NCBI GenBank assembly: GCA_029204225.1
Contig: CM055097.1
Location: 54,119,592 to 54,183,591, forward strand
DNA: 64,000 nt
Source: Diphasiastrum complanatum
Taxonomy: Eukaryota > Streptophyta > Lycopodiopsida > Lycopodiales > Lycopodiaceae
Direction of reading: 5' to 3'
Within the stretch, counting starts at the first letter, position 1. Each line of letters begins with the position of its first letter. Position numbers and translations under genes: made by a program. The notes under the pieces are model-generated. The model was given only the letters and a program-made list of their open reading frames with translations, was not told where the DNA came from and ran no database searches. Shown one piece after another: positions 1 through 13,451 of the stretch.

Positions 1-2157
1 GGTGGCACTTCCACAATAATCTTGATTTTAGAATAATCTGTGGTAATACCATGTCTCGATATCACATGTCCAAGCACAACTCCATGGGAAACCCATATCT
101 GGTATTTTTCTAGATTTAGAGAAATCTGATATTTGCTGCATCTTTCAAATACTTTCTCCAATCGATCCAGATGATCTGTATCTGTACTATATGGACTCCC
201 AGGTCATCCAAATAAATTTCAAGAAAATTTCGTAGATAATCTTTAAAAGCAAATTGCATTACTCTTTGGAACGAACTTGGTGCATTACATAGTCCAAACG
301 ACATTACTTTGTAAGCATAGGTTTCCCATTCTATTGCAAAAGTGGTTTTGTGGCGATCTGCATGTGCAATCTTAACCTGGTTGTAACCACTAAATCCATC
401 CAAGAAATTATAAGCTTCCGCTCTAGCAAGGCGATTCAAATGCTTTCAGTAAAAGGTAACAGAAAGTGATCCTTCCACGTCACTTTGTTCAAAGCCTTGA
501 GATTCACACAGATTCTCAATTTTCCATTTTTCTTAGAAACAATGACAATCGGTGAGATCCATTTGGTATGCTCGATCTCATAAATGAAATCGGCGTCAAG
601 CAATCTTTAAAGTTCTTTTTTTATCAGGTCTGCAACATTAGGATTACAGCGATAGAACTTTGTAACCTTTGGAACTGCATTAGGTACTAAAGGTATGATA
701 TGTTCAATAAGTGACGTCGGAATACCCTTCAGATCTTGATAAGTCCATGCAAAGCAATCTTGATACTTAATAAGTAACATGCGGAGTGCTTGATACTGTT
801 CAGGAGTAAGTTGTGATCCAACTTGTACAATCTTTTTCGGTTCTCCTGGTCCAGCAAGATTCATTGGTTGTGTCCTAGCTGGGCCATCATAAACGTCTTT
901 CGATTTTGGCACGTGTTCATTAGGTTCACGATGCGCTTTAGGTAACATGATAACCACATCATCCAGTGTATAACGTTTAAAATGCTCGGGCATATCATAC
1001 TGGACTATATCTGCTTGTTTTTTTTTTAAAGGACTTGTCTTGGATCTTCGCTTAGCCTTCTTAGCAAGAATTGATCACGAAGGTAATGGCTTTCGAGAAG
1101 ATAAACTCTTCCTTGAAGGTGAAGGCTTCCTAGACAATGATGTCTTGCTAGAATTTTGACTTGTAGAATTATCCTCGACTTTTCCTTTGCCTCGATCTAG
1201 TAAGGGTGGCACATTCTTTGAATCAATCTTTTGAGGGAGATTTTTCCATTTCAAGACCGTATTATAATGTTGCTTGGCTTGTTTCTTTGTCATTGATCCT
1301 GTGATCCTATCTTCCTTCAATATAACTGCTTTGCGCGGTTTTATTGTTGGTTCATCAAGAACATTACGCACTCCAAATCTGGTTGGATCCATATGATTGA
1401 GAATATGCTCATCCGTAAGTTCTGCATTGTCATCATAAGTCAAGGCATGACTCACAGGTATGAGATCATCTTCAATTGGATCTGCTATAGGTTCCGTTGA
1501 TATCCAAGCTACATTCAACACATTCAATGGAAACGTGGTCGGTGTATCCAAAGTTCGATCTAATAATGAAATCTCTCTCGAATCTGATTGATTATCTTGT
1601 TGACACATATATCCTGCTGTACAATCAATCGTTGCAAGTGCTTCATTCCAGTTGACAGTATCCATTTGAGAATCGTAATGAACTCTCAAATTTTTCTCTG
1701 GACGGTCACAAGTGTGATCCGTTATTGATAAATCATCATCCTCTTTTTGAACCACTGGTTTGATAGTCCAAGTTGTAGGATCAACTTTGACTGCACGTTC
1801 GTGATTTTCAAAAGTGATTTTCCTGGTACCCCAGTTATGAACTACTTGCGCAACTCGTAACCATGGACGTCTTAATAGGACTCAGTAGATATTCAGTGCT
1901 TCTGGTAAGTCCATCACTACAAAAGTAATGACGAACTGTACTCCCACAATTCTAACAGGTATATCTTCAACCATTCCTCGTGGATGAACTGTCGTTTGAT
2001 CAGTAGCTTAATAGCAAAAATAGCAGGCTTGATCTTTGTAAGGCCCCACTTTGCACATAGTTTTGTAGAAATCAGGTTAACTCCTAAACCGCCATCTATC
2101 ACGACTGCTTCCTTAGGAAATTGTCTATGCTGTATCGGAAGAGTGATATTCTTTTGT
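1..2157 (-). pseudogene. Ty3/gypsy pol fragment (protease to RT), Athila/Tat-like
   Basis: Read on the minus strand from 2157 downward, this is a decayed gypsy polyprotein. An aspartic-protease-like segment (IDGGLGVNLIS) lies near 2050-2110, and its remainder, ending in an LLRRPWLR stretch, lies near 1860 after a frameshift. A long linker follows (about 1755-1075), then the RT entry region (607-993) with FAWTYQDLKGIP, typical of non-chromovirus gypsy elements. The RT palm (116-439) contains FGLCNAPSSFQR and a YLDD catalytic motif. Stops and frameshifts near 430, 600, 1890 and 1990 break it. The element runs off the window start, so RNase H and integrase are not seen. The lineage call is inference from motif style. 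Confidence 0.85.
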
Positions 2158-4372
2158 TCGATGTGCTTTGTTCGAGCATGGAATACTGGATTGTTTGCAA
2201 GTTGTTGAGCTGCTCGATTATCACAATATATGCATTGAATGTCTTCATCCTTGATCACATGTAGCTCCTCCAAAAGCCTTTTAAGCCAAAGAACCTCCTT
2301 TGTTGTTGTTGTCATAGCTTTATATTCGGATTTTGTTGATGAAAGAGAGATGGTATCTTGCTTTTTGGAAAGCCAAGATATGACTCCTCCACATAAGAAT
2401 GTAGCAAATGCACTTAGGGATCTTCTATCCATTTTGTCACCTGCAAAACTTGAGTCCGAATATGCTCCTTTCCATCGTTACATTTGTAGTACAATGATGG
2501 TTCATAAGAAATTACAACAACTTCAATGGAAATAAGATAGGTATGCGACCTAGAGTAACATGCTCTTGGTGCTTGCTTGAGTCCATAAAGACTCTTCTTC
2601 AAGAGACACACCTTGTCTTCTTCTCCATCTTTGATGAAGCCCTCGGGTTGGCACATGTAGATTTCCTCTTCCAAGAATCCATTCACAAAGACATTTGTCA
2701 CATCAAGTTGGAAGAGCTCCCATTTGCAAGAAGTTGCAAGACATGATTAATCTAACGGTCACAAGCTTTGCAACAGGTGCAAAGGTTTCATCATAATCTA
2801 TGCCTTTGACTTGCAAAAAACCTTTTGCTACAAGTCTAGCTTTGTACTTATGAATGGAACCATCTTGATTATATTTCAATCTATATATCCATTTACAAGT
2901 AAGAGGCTTCTTTCCATAAGGTAAATCAACAAGTTTCCAAGTCTGATTTTCCATTAATGCATCAAACTCTACTTGCATAGCTTTCCTCCAATATTGAGAC
3001 TTATTTGCTTCCTCAAAACTAGTTGGTTCTTCAAGCATAGTAGTCAAGAAAGTATAAGAGTTGAGTAGTTGAGAATCTTCCCTTTGCTCCCCTTTGTCAC
3101 TATAAGTGAGCCTTGATGGCTCAATCCTTGTCCTTGTTGATCTTCTTGGCACCCTTGGACTTGGAGTGGGTTCCACTTGGTCTTCATCTTCATGAAGTTC
3201 CTCCTCGGCCATAGCATGATCTTTGACAAGTTGAGTGTTGTTGGAAGTCACCTTTCCTTTGGCTTGGAGAGATTCATCAAAAAATACATCTATACTAGCA
3301 ACAACTTTTTTTGTAATAGGATCAAATATCCTATAAGGTTTCTTACTTTCACTATAACCAACAAAGATGCCTTTGAAAAAAGTGGCATCTTTCTTTTTCC
3401 TTGTTTCTAAAGAAATATGTACATAACAAGTACATCCAAAAACTTTCAAATCACTAAGATTTGGCTTTTTTCCAAACAATACTTCATAAGGTGTAAGTCC
3501 TTTAATGGCACTATTAGTCATTCTATTACAAAGAAAGTTTGCACATAAAATAGCTTCTCCCCAAAATGAAATAGAAAGAGATGCATCTAGTCTCATAGCT
3601 TTAGCACACTCACATACTGTCCTATTCTTTCTCTCAACTGCTCCATTTTGTTGTGGAGTATATGTACTAGTAAACTCTCTCTTTATACCATTAGTTTCAC
3701 AAAACTCTTTCATCCTATTGGAGATGTACTCCCCTCCATTATCACTTCTTAATACTTTCAAGCTAGTATTAAGTTGCTTTTCCAAAAGAGTTTTGAACTT
3801 TACAAAGGACTCAAAAACATCACTTTTCTTAGACAAGAGATAAACCCAAGAGTATCTTGATTTATCATCAATAAAAGTGACATACATAAGAGCTCCACCA
3901 TTTGATTCATGTGAAAATGAATGAACATCCGAGTGTATAAGGTCAAGAGGAGAGTTAGATCTTATCAAAGATCTCTTGAAAGTAAGCTTATGAGATTTGG
4001 AGAGTCCACAAGCTTCACAAAGCTTGCCACACTTGGATATGGTTTTGGGAAGTCCTCTTGCTAGCTCCTTTGGCACCATGGTCTCCATAGCTTTGTAGTT
4101 AGGATGGCCTAACCATTTGTGCCATAATTCCACTTGAGTGAGCTCTTCCCTTGCCATGTTCACACTTCAAACCATCACATTAGCATCCAATTTGAATAAC
4201 CTTCCTTGCTTGAAACCACTAGCAATACATTTTTCATCTTTCAAGATAGAACATGCTCCATGCTTGAAATGTACATCTAATCCACTATCCATAAGTTGTC
4301 CTACACTCAACAAGTTCTTTGTAATTGAAGGTACATAAAGAACATTGTCTAGATCTACTTTTTAGATGATCC
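2158..4372 (-). pseudogene. Ty1/copia pol fragment (pre-integrase, integrase, RT, RNase H)
   Basis: Copia polyprotein reading from about 4372 down to 2158. The longest open stretch (2703-4163) holds the GAG-pre-integrase segment (LWHKWLGHPNYKAM, CEAC), the integrase core with DNGGEY and PQQNGAVERKNR, and the RT start (CKWIYRLKYNQDG). Coding continues upstream to about 4370 (NLLSVGQLMDSGLDV) across one in-frame TGA near 4166. A frameshift near 2745 moves RT into the next frame (YGLKQAP near 2575). A deletion then joins RT directly to RNase H (SWLSKKQDTISLSS near 2350), losing the YVDD region. RNase H stops abruptly after FHARTKHIE at about 2158, where gypsy protease sequence begins in the same frame. 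No LTRs were recognised. Confidence 0.9.
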
Positions 4373-7079
4373 TAGACATAAAGGAATGGATCCAACACTT
4401 ACAATCTCACATTCTTAAGCAAAAACTCGCCTAGTTCAGCTATTTCCACACGTGTGAGCTGTCCTCTACACATGGGATGTGACACCTATTCAAAATATTT
4501 GGCTCATGCAATCATTAGATTGGTGCCATGTGTCATATATCTAGAAAACTAGTTTTTGGCCATTTTAGTCACTAGAACTTGAATTAAATCATATGTACAA
4601 CATATATGATTATGGTACATGAAAAGTACACTAGTTTCACACATGGGAACAGGCTCCACACATGTGTGTCTATCCTATATACAAGATTTTTGGCCTCTAC
4701 CAAGCTTATTTTTGCATTTTTCACAGGAGATAAATGACGTTATAGCTTCTCTTGGAAAATACATCAGCTTTAAATTTCCACCACGAGGTATTGTAAGTCA
4801 TTAGCGAACTCAAAATGAACAAGATCACATTTAAATTTAGGGACTTTAATTCTAGCACAAGTTCCTCATATCTTCACTATAACCTTCAAAGCCTTCTACA
4901 TTCAAGATTTTGCCCTTATCAATATGAAATGTTTTGGATTCGTTAGTTAGTTTTATTGAGATTATCTTTATTCATGTCAATAACTTTTTCACTAGTAATA
5001 CATGCGTTATCTTATATGACTTCTAACTATTTTGAAGACATGGTGGCATCAAATACGTCAATTAATGGTGATAATCATAACATAAGTAGAGTCTTGAAAG
5101 TTCTCACTATGGGGAAGTTGATGCATTTACTTCTTGGAAAATTCTTAGCTAACTTCAATGAAATTATGCGCAACCAATTCAGTATGGTAATATTGCCTTG
5201 TATTTTTATTTAGCATCTGTAGTGCCTGTATATTTTGAGTTTTTCTTTTACCATTCTCTTTGTAAATCGGTTAGTGAAAATATTATTGTGCTTCTATGAA
5301 CACATGGATTAACTTCAAGTCCTTTGCATCAGGATGCCACATTCTTTTTTTACAATGCAGTAGTGACCTTTGTTGCATCTTACCTTGGTAAGTTTTATGA
5401 CTCCTTTTTATTTTTCAAATCAAAATAAATGTCTTCCAATTATTTGGTCTAGTGAAATGATGATAGGAAACAATTTTTTTGAGTGCCTTAGAAGTGGAGC
5501 TCTAGTAAGATGTGAGGTCAATAAGTCCAAGGTGTGCAAACATGTGATGCATTTTATGTCAAATCTGAAAATGGTATTTTAAAAGATTTAGCCCTTTTTA
5601 TACTTCAAATATGTGAAGAGAATTTTTTCCCTTTTGTCTTACTAATTAAAACAATCACATATGCTATCTTTTATAAGGGATAAGGTGCACATGGAGGATA
5701 TTCCACAAGATAGTTTGCAAATAAATTAGTTATTGCTAGTTAAAAACAATAAAGTCTCAATACATAGGTTTTGAGCATGTGAATCTGAAAATAACATGCA
5801 ATTACTATCATATCATAACATAACATGCAATTGCTATAAGATAGGGATGGTATTAATTAGACTCGCTTCACACAAGATTTGTTCTCTCCAAATTCTGGTC
5901 TCCCGAAAGAGGTTGCAAAAATGCTTTCTGCTGGCCCATACAAGCTATGAAGTAACCCAATTACAATCTCTAGACTCTCAAACGATTTTTCTACTGAGAA
6001 CATCAACAATATGGAGGTCCCCACATGGGTACATCTACTTCTCTTCGCTATGTGGTTTAAGAGCACTCTTCACAGCCTACTGTCTGAGTTAGGCCCCATT
6101 CTCACTACGCAACCATACAATGAGCAATGCATATTATGGCTTTTGTACTACGAAAGCTATCCAAATGACTCCCTCGTTCCGTAGTCGTCAAAGCTGTTCC
6201 CTTCAAACATGTCCAAAAAGTGAATATATTTGGCTTGCTGGAGGTGTGTTTTTTTCGCACCAAAATGGGACATACATCTCATAAATGCTTCTCTCAACCT
6301 CCAAGTTTGCTAAAGCCTCCTCTTGTGAAGCTTCGTACATGGGAATCTAATCCAAGAGCCCGCCCTACTATGCAGCTCTATAGACCTTCAGATGTGACTG
6401 CATTCTACAACTTGATGTGCTGCCTAGGAACTCCTTCAAAAATAAAGATCAAATCTCAGTTCACACATACCTCTTGGAGAGACATAATCCCAAAAGAACC
6501 TGTAATCCAGTCAGCTCCTCGAAATTGATCTACTAACCTCTTCATCTCAGACCCCACGTGCATTGTGGCCTCGAAATGGATCAAAGGAGAGCGAGTTCAG
6601 CTTCAAACCCTTTCTAGAAGACTCAAAACACTTAATTTCTCTTAGAAATAATAAAAAAATTAGCTTGAATCCTTCTGCTCCACCACTGTTGCCTAATCAG
6701 TGAAACTTGACTTAGGGCCGCTAATGCCATTTTAGAGTTTTAAGCCCCTAGTCACTTATTCCTAGTTCTACAAGCTCTACAAAACTAATTTGCATGCTCA
6801 TTGGGTTGGGCTTATATACATAGGAAGCCAGTGGCCTCGCACTTATTATTGTACTATTGCAGGGCCCACTTGGTAAGCTTAGCCAATAGTACATTAGTGG
6901 CGGGACCCACTAGGTGCCCAACACTCGACCGTATGTAAATTTCTATCATGATTTAGATAGGGCAGTTTCTCATAGGTATGGACTTCTTGGATAATAAAGA
7001 ATATCTTAGAATAAGTCATCTATGAATATGAATCTAGATGATTTATATCACTTCATGAATGAATTGTTAAGAGATTCTC
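4373..7079. other. Gene-poor AT-rich spacer
   Basis: No recognisable gene. Stretches near 4440-4480 and 4620-4800 resemble repeat sequence at 23380-23530 (CACACATGGGAACA, CCACACATGTG), so part of this is old retroelement flank. A 102-codon open frame on the plus strand (6220-6528) and a 69-codon one on the minus strand (5857-6066) look like protein but match nothing I know. They may be eroded repeat coding sequence. Confidence 0.5.
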
Positions 7080-7420
7080 ACTCATTACGCTCATGTCGCT
7101 CTAGGTTAAAGTACCCTTCTCAAGCCACATCGGTGAGAGTCATGTTAAATAATTTGAGCTTTTCTTCAGGGATTGTTTCTATGTAGACCTCACAGGCTTT
7201 CTCATAGACCTGAAGGCAGTGTGCTAGGTCAGTGGTACCATCATACCGGGGCAAATCAAGCCTAGGTACTTGTTAGTTAGGAGGAATTACTCTTGGTAAG
7301 GGTACAACATATGTCAATGGATTGGGTACTCATTGAGCTCTTGGAGTTGCAGGTGGTACTAGATTCTCCTTCATATTGAACTGCTCTTGGAGTCTTCGAG
7401 ATTGGGTTTGGCTTGTTGAC
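7080..7420 (-). pseudogene. Gypsy gag remnant
   Basis: Minus-strand translation of about 7260-7130 gives LDLPRYDGTTDLAHCLQVYE followed by KACEVYIETIPEEKLKLF, the typical start of a plant gypsy gag (Retrotrans_gag) domain. An in-frame TGA after the LTDVA motif and upstream stops show that it is decayed. It has the same orientation as the gypsy pol at 1-2157 and could be the gag of that same element, with intervening insertions. This is inference. Confidence 0.6.
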
Positions 7421-7676
7421 AATTCTTGATCCCCAAGTGAGCATTCTTCCTTTTTCGAGGTTCTAGATCTAGTCTTTTGACTCGACCTTAGCTGCATCCA
7501 ATCAAGAGATTCTTCTTTAAGTTTTCACTTTGAAAAAATATCTTTTGGCAAAGCAACAACACCTCTTAGATCCAAGAATATGAAATCTGAGATTTTGAAA
7601 TATGAAATTTGGGAAATATAGAAGGTTGGGAAAGACAAATGTTATAAAGGATGTAAAATGCCAAGATTCTGTGAAA

Positions 7677-8829
<1,153 letters not shown>

Positions 8830-8834
8830 CTATG

Positions 8835-9396
8835 TGTCATGTGCCAACCTTAGCATTCAAACATCTAATCCATTCATTGAACATCAAATTACAATGGAAA
8901 TACAAGAAATCAAGAAACTAGTTAAAAACCAAGAAGATAGCTAAACGTAGCAAAACTTCACCAAATTAGCCAAAGTAAGGTATCTTTATTCATGATTATT
9001 GATCATTCACAAGATAAGGCCTGATTCTAGAGCATGATCATAGCTCTCATGTGATTTTAGGCACATGAACCACTTTCTTCATCAAGAAAGCTCTCCAAGA
9101 GAAGCTCCAAGATTTCTTAAAACTCAAAATTACCAAATGAACAATAGCCTCCAAATTTAGCACAACCTCATCTATTTATAGTGGTCATTTGTGCCTCTAC
9201 TATAAGTTTGGAGCCTTATTTAGCTAAATTGGGCCTTACAACCATTATTACAATTCCGCTATTCTCAATTATAGCGAGGTTGTTCGAACCACTTTATTAA
9301 CTATCCTATTGACTAGTTCTAATCTAATTTAGCTCCATGGCTATATTTGACGATTCATTAGTAAGCTCATGGACTATTTACATGCAGCACATGACA
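8835..9396 (-). repeat. 3' LTR of the 3.1-kb element
   Basis: 562 bp partner of 11397-11957. It is preceded (in minus orientation) by the purine tract AGTAGGGGGAG at 9397-9407, the plus-strand primer expected next to a 3' LTR. Confidence 0.95.
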
Positions 9397-9802
9397 CTCC
9401 CCCTACTTTAAGCATTTTTGCCCTAAAAAATGAAGACCATGTAGTCCTTTGTTGAGTGCCATGTCTCGTGAATCCTTTGGCGGTAGTCGAGAAGTATTTG
9501 GCCACCTTGAATAAGAAACATCTTTTCTTGTATTATTCTTGTCAGTAGCCATCTACCATTTAAATTTTGTTGCCTCAGGTTCAACTTCCAGCTTATTGTT
9601 GTAGAACAAGATTGCAACGAGTTTTCTTCATAGAGAGCCTTTGATCTACAACCGATCCCATAGAATTAATAAGATCACTGAAGAAGAGATTGATGAAACA
9701 CAGGAAAGACTCAAGTTGCATTAATTCTGTATGGGTTGACGAGATCCAAGCAACATGACATTCAATAGTCTTCTTCCTCAGTATCTTCCTTGATTGGATA
9801 GG

Positions 9803-10565
9803 CTATCCAATTCCAGATGGGTCTTTTTCTGTCCTTGCATCCGGTTTTGTTGCCTTGTGCATTGCTCCTTGATGTAGGATCACAATATTCTTTTGTGACT
9901 CCAAAGCATTGATTAAAGCAATGATTTCATCCAAGTTATCTGATTGAGCATTGGAGTTTCGTCTTGTCAAATCATTCTGAGCAAGATTGGTAGCGTTATC
10001 TCGTTGAAGATGGATGGCCATGGATCCATTGATATCCTCTGTGAGTGAAGCAATGGATCACTCCTGATAGATCAAAATAGTAATGCTCCAAATCAAATGA
10101 TTCATTGTCCAAATTTGGCCACATTCCAATTGTTTTCGGCTCATCATTCTGTTCCAAGAGAGCGTCATTATTTTGGAATATAAACAACTTATATTCGTTC
10201 TGTTGTAAGCAATGATCATCCTCAGTTTGATCTCCAAAGATAAATTTGTCATATATACAATGTTGTAAGCAGTGATTATCTTCAGTTCGATTTCCAAACA
10301 TAAATTTGTCATATATACAATGTTGTAAGTAGTGATTATCTTCAGTTCGATCTCCAAAGATAAATTTATCATATATACAATGATAGGCAGTAGTAATATT
10401 AATCTCAAAAGCTCTCGAGTCAACAATATTGGAAGATAAGTCAGAATCCATCTGTTGTTGATGTTGAGACACGATTGGATGCTCAAGAGACGTATTTAGC
10501 AATTCCTTGATTCCTTTCGGTCCTTCATCCGTTGAAGAATTTTTCTCTGAAATACTTTTGTTCAA
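9803..10565 (-). CDS. Unrecognised reading frames inside the non-autonomous element
   Basis: Two overlapping minus-strand frames: 9996-10565 (189 codons) and 9803-10021 (72 codons), probably one ancestral frame broken near 10010. The first is acidic and polar and contains three 20-residue repeats built on CIYDKFIFGDRTEDNH. The second has the helix-prone stretch DEIIALINALESQKNIV. There is no zinc knuckle, protease or other known motif. They sit where gag would be, so a divergent gag-like or packaging-related product is possible, but nothing in the sequence proves translation. Confidence 0.35.
10201..10380. repeat. Three 60-bp tandem repeats
   Basis: Units start at 10201, 10261 and 10321, each beginning TGTTGTAAG and ending CATATATACAA, with a partial fourth at 10381. 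They differ at only a few positions. The period is a multiple of three and keeps the minus-strand frame open, giving a 20-residue protein repeat. Confidence 0.95.
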
Positions 10566-10765
10566 ACCAGCACCTTGATGAGCTTGGAATTGACATATTG
10601 ATAATTCTTGGAGAGTTTTGCTGATGGAGAGTTGAACACACTCGTGTAGGAATTTCTTCCTGCTAAGACTCCAATTTGATCTGTAGTTGCATCTTTTGTT
10701 GTCTTATCCTTAGATCTTGAATCAATGCCTTTTGCATTACATCTGTCAAATAGATAGGAGTAAGC

Positions 10766-10869
10766 GGTTAGGGTTGTTAGGCTAGGGTAGGAGAAGTAAG
10801 TAGCTAGATTAGGGTTAAGTTAGGTCTAGGTCTCATCGAGGTTAGGGCTCTAGGTAGGTAGGGTTAGGT
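10766..10869. repeat. Degenerate TTAGGG-rich patch
   Basis: About 100 bp dense in GTTAGGG, TTAGGC, ATTAGGG and GGTTAGG on the plus strand. It lies in the interior of the small LTR element, so it is an internal simple-sequence patch rather than a chromosome end. The register is irregular and does not follow the plant TTTAGGG period. Confidence 0.6.
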
Positions 10870-11396
10870 CTACTTTTTTTTAAAGATTTTTTTTCAAAAA
10901 CTTCAAAATGAAGAAATGGAAAAAAATTTAACAAAGAAACTAAACTTCAGAAATGAAAAGATGAAGTGATCCTCTCCCAAATTTTTACCAAAGCTAAAAT
11001 TTGATCTCCTTCACAAGAAATGTCATATCTCTCTCAATTTTCAACCAAATTGGCTGCAAATTGGCTCAAATTCAAGCTAAGACAGAGATCTACAAATGTA
11101 TAGAATTATAGTCACAAATTTCACCCAAAATTATGGCCAATTTTTTTTTTAAAACAAACAAACTGCAAAAAATATCACTAACTAAAACTAGAAAGAAATC
11201 ACTAAAATGGCCATAACTTGGTCATTATAGCTCCATATCAGAAAATCTCAGTACCTCCAGAAAGCTAAAAGAGAGATCTATTGATCTACAACAAGAAATT
11301 ATACAGAAAATGAGAATTAGAAGATGGTAAAAAACTGAAGCAAAGGTTATCCACCAAATCTGATGGGGAAAGGATCTAATGCTCTGATACCAAAAT

Positions 11397-11957
11397 TGTC
11401 ATGTGCCAACCTTAGCATTCAAACATCTAATCCATTCATTGAACATGAAATTACAATGGAAATACAAGAAATCAAGAACCTAGTCAAAAATCAAGAAGAT
11501 AGTGAAAAGTAGCAAAACTTCACCAAATTAGGCAAAGTAAGGTATCTTTATTCATGATTATTGATCATTCACAAAATAGGGCCTGATTCTAGAGCATGAT
11601 CATAGCTCTCATGTGTATTAGGCACATGAACCACTTTCTTCATCAAGAAGGCTCTCCAAGAGAAGCTCCAAGATCTCTTAAAACTCAAAATTACAAAATG
11701 AACAATAGCCTCCAAATTTAGCACGACCTCAGCTATTTATAGTGGTCATTTGTGCCTCTACTATAAGTTTGGGACCTTATTTAACTAAATTGGGCCTTAC
11801 AACCATTATTGCAATTCCGCTATTCTCAATTATAGCGAGGTTGTTCGAACCACTTTATTAACTATCCTATTGACTAGTTCTAATCTAATTTAGCTCCATG
11901 GCTATATTTGGCAATTAATTAGTAAGCTCATGGGCTAATTACATGCAGCACATGACA
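11397..11957 (-). repeat. 5' LTR of the 3.1-kb element
   Basis: 561 bp, TG...CA ends, nearly identical to 8835-9396 with scattered substitutions and small indels. It is the 5' LTR because the primer-binding site adjoins it at 11381-11392 after a 4-base spacer. Confidence 0.95.
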
Positions 11958-12033
11958 CTATGCTTTTGCTTGCAACGTGAAAATAAATAAACATACATAT
12001 TTTAAGATTTTCTTATCCAACTCAAGGTGGAGA

Positions 12034-12161
12034 CACCAACTCGATGTAGTGCATCGGATTTTAGAAAAAAAAAAATCCGATGCACTGCATCAAGTTGGTG
12101 TGTCCAACTCGATGCAGTGCATCGAGTTGGAACACCAACTCGATGCACTGCATCGAGGTGG
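12034..12161. repeat. Array of palindromes built on ACTCGATGCA/TGCATCGAGT
   Basis: A hairpin with 27-bp arms (12034-12060 and 12074-12100, two mismatches) encloses a 13-base A-rich loop. It is followed by two further self-complementary 27-mers, 12104-12130 (perfect around one central base) and 12135-12161 (one mismatch). All arms share ACTCGATGCA and TGCATCGAGT. No TIR or TSD was recognised and no protein is encoded. It could fold into a cruciform or RNA hairpin. Confidence 0.9.
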
Positions 12162-13451
12162 TGCTTAAGCTAATAAATAGAATTAAAAATGTACAATGAA
12201 TTTGATTCTCTCTAAAAACAATTTTATTTGGTGACCACTACTTAAAAAGTGCTCGTAGTTAGCTAATTTTAAATAAGAGCATTTTGATGGAAAAGGAGCT
12301 TTGGAACTAAACAAACGGGACAACGACAACTCTCACAAATATACGATTATTTAATAAAAGGGTACATAAGGCACTATCCTTGACAAATCTATCAAAATAA
12401 GACCTCGTCATTCATTGTTGACATAAGTGATGTCGTATCAATGAGGGGTGCATGGGATGAGCTTAGAACATAATATTAAACAATGAATTCTTTGAGTATG
12501 ATGTTTTTCATAACCAAGTTAAATAACATATGAATTTAAATAATTGAGAGCACAAGATAATTCTTCACATGAGTGGGTAGCAGAGTTTGCTTCTATAATT
12601 TATTACACGAGAGAGAGGAAAATATTCAAGCCTTTGTTCATGCAATGGTGACTTTGATCACTAACTCATCCTGGAGATGAGGCTCCCATTAGTGCCTTCA
12701 TAGAATCAAGCATCATTCACTCTAATCTATGAGTGAGATAAGCCTTCATGAAACACAGATCTGTGGTTTGAAGTGATACCACTTGTGGTTCCCAATATCT
12801 TCATACATAGAGCTTGCCATCTTGATGTCATCACCATCAAAAGTGCAAAACTCCAACAAGACTGTTTTCATGTATAGCCTTCATCCAAGGAAAATTCAGA
12901 TTTGTGCATTGTCCTTCAAGCTGTTTCTTACCTTGAAATCCTTGATACCGGTTGTACTGGGGTTCAATCAAGAGCAACAACATTCAAATTAATTGAGTGT
13001 GACTCCCATTTCATATGCTGCTTTCTTGGTTTTTCCTCACCATCGACGAGAAATTATCCACGCATCCGAAACGTCTGTCGCTGAAACAGCACACTTCCTG
13101 ATCAAAGCTAGTTCTAACTTTTAACTTTGCCATCCTCCAACTGTTCGGTTGTTCTATTGCCAACAAAAGATTACTGGGCTAGGATAAAATCCAAACGCCA
13201 CTGTCCTATCTTTCTAGGATTCAAGTCAATTACAATAACCACATCACATTATTGGAAGGAAAACAAGAGTGATGCCCACAACTAACGCATTACTTTAAAA
13301 TTATTACACTCTGGAAGAATGAAGAAACAAGCTACTAGAGGTCATATGGCAGATTTTCCAGGCTTTCATTCTCTCGAGAGACAATGCTATGGGTTGTCTT
13401 ATAAAATCAGCAAACATCACTACAGCCTCGTGTTTTTGTGTATGTTTGCAG
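12162..13451. other. Spacer upstream of the ABCB exons
   Basis: No transporter exon could be found here. A minus-strand open stretch of about 42 codons near 12735-12870 (containing FDGDDIKMASSMYEDIG) is not recognised. From about 13090 to the acceptor at 13451 the sequence looks like intron. Confidence 0.45.

Larger units (their letters stand above)
8835..11957 (-). mobile_element. Complete non-autonomous LTR retrotransposon (3.1 kb)
   Basis: Two LTRs (8835-9396, 562 bp; 11397-11957, 561 bp) both begin TGTCATGTGC and end GCACATGACA, a perfect 10-bp terminal inverted repeat. They are flanked by the identical 5-bp target duplication CTATG (8830-8834 and 11958-11962). The primer-binding site (complement of TGGTATCAGAGC) at 11381-11392 and the polypurine tract at 9397-9407 fix the orientation as minus. 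The 2.0-kb interior has no protease, integrase or RT. It holds only short unrecognised frames and a 60-bp tandem repeat. It must have been moved by enzymes from another element. The size lies between TRIM and LARD classes. Confidence 0.95.

Noticed and set aside
10201-10380. CRISPR-like array
   Set aside because: The 60-bp units are contiguous with no variable spacers, and this is a plant nuclear region.
10058-10486. Alternative 142-codon minus-strand frame over the 60-bp repeats
   Set aside because: It is the overlapping frame produced by the 60-bp repeats. The longer frame 9996-10565 is the better candidate.
10766-10869. Possible telomere or interstitial telomeric repeat
   Set aside because: The units are irregular and the patch is inside an intact LTR element, so it is element sequence.
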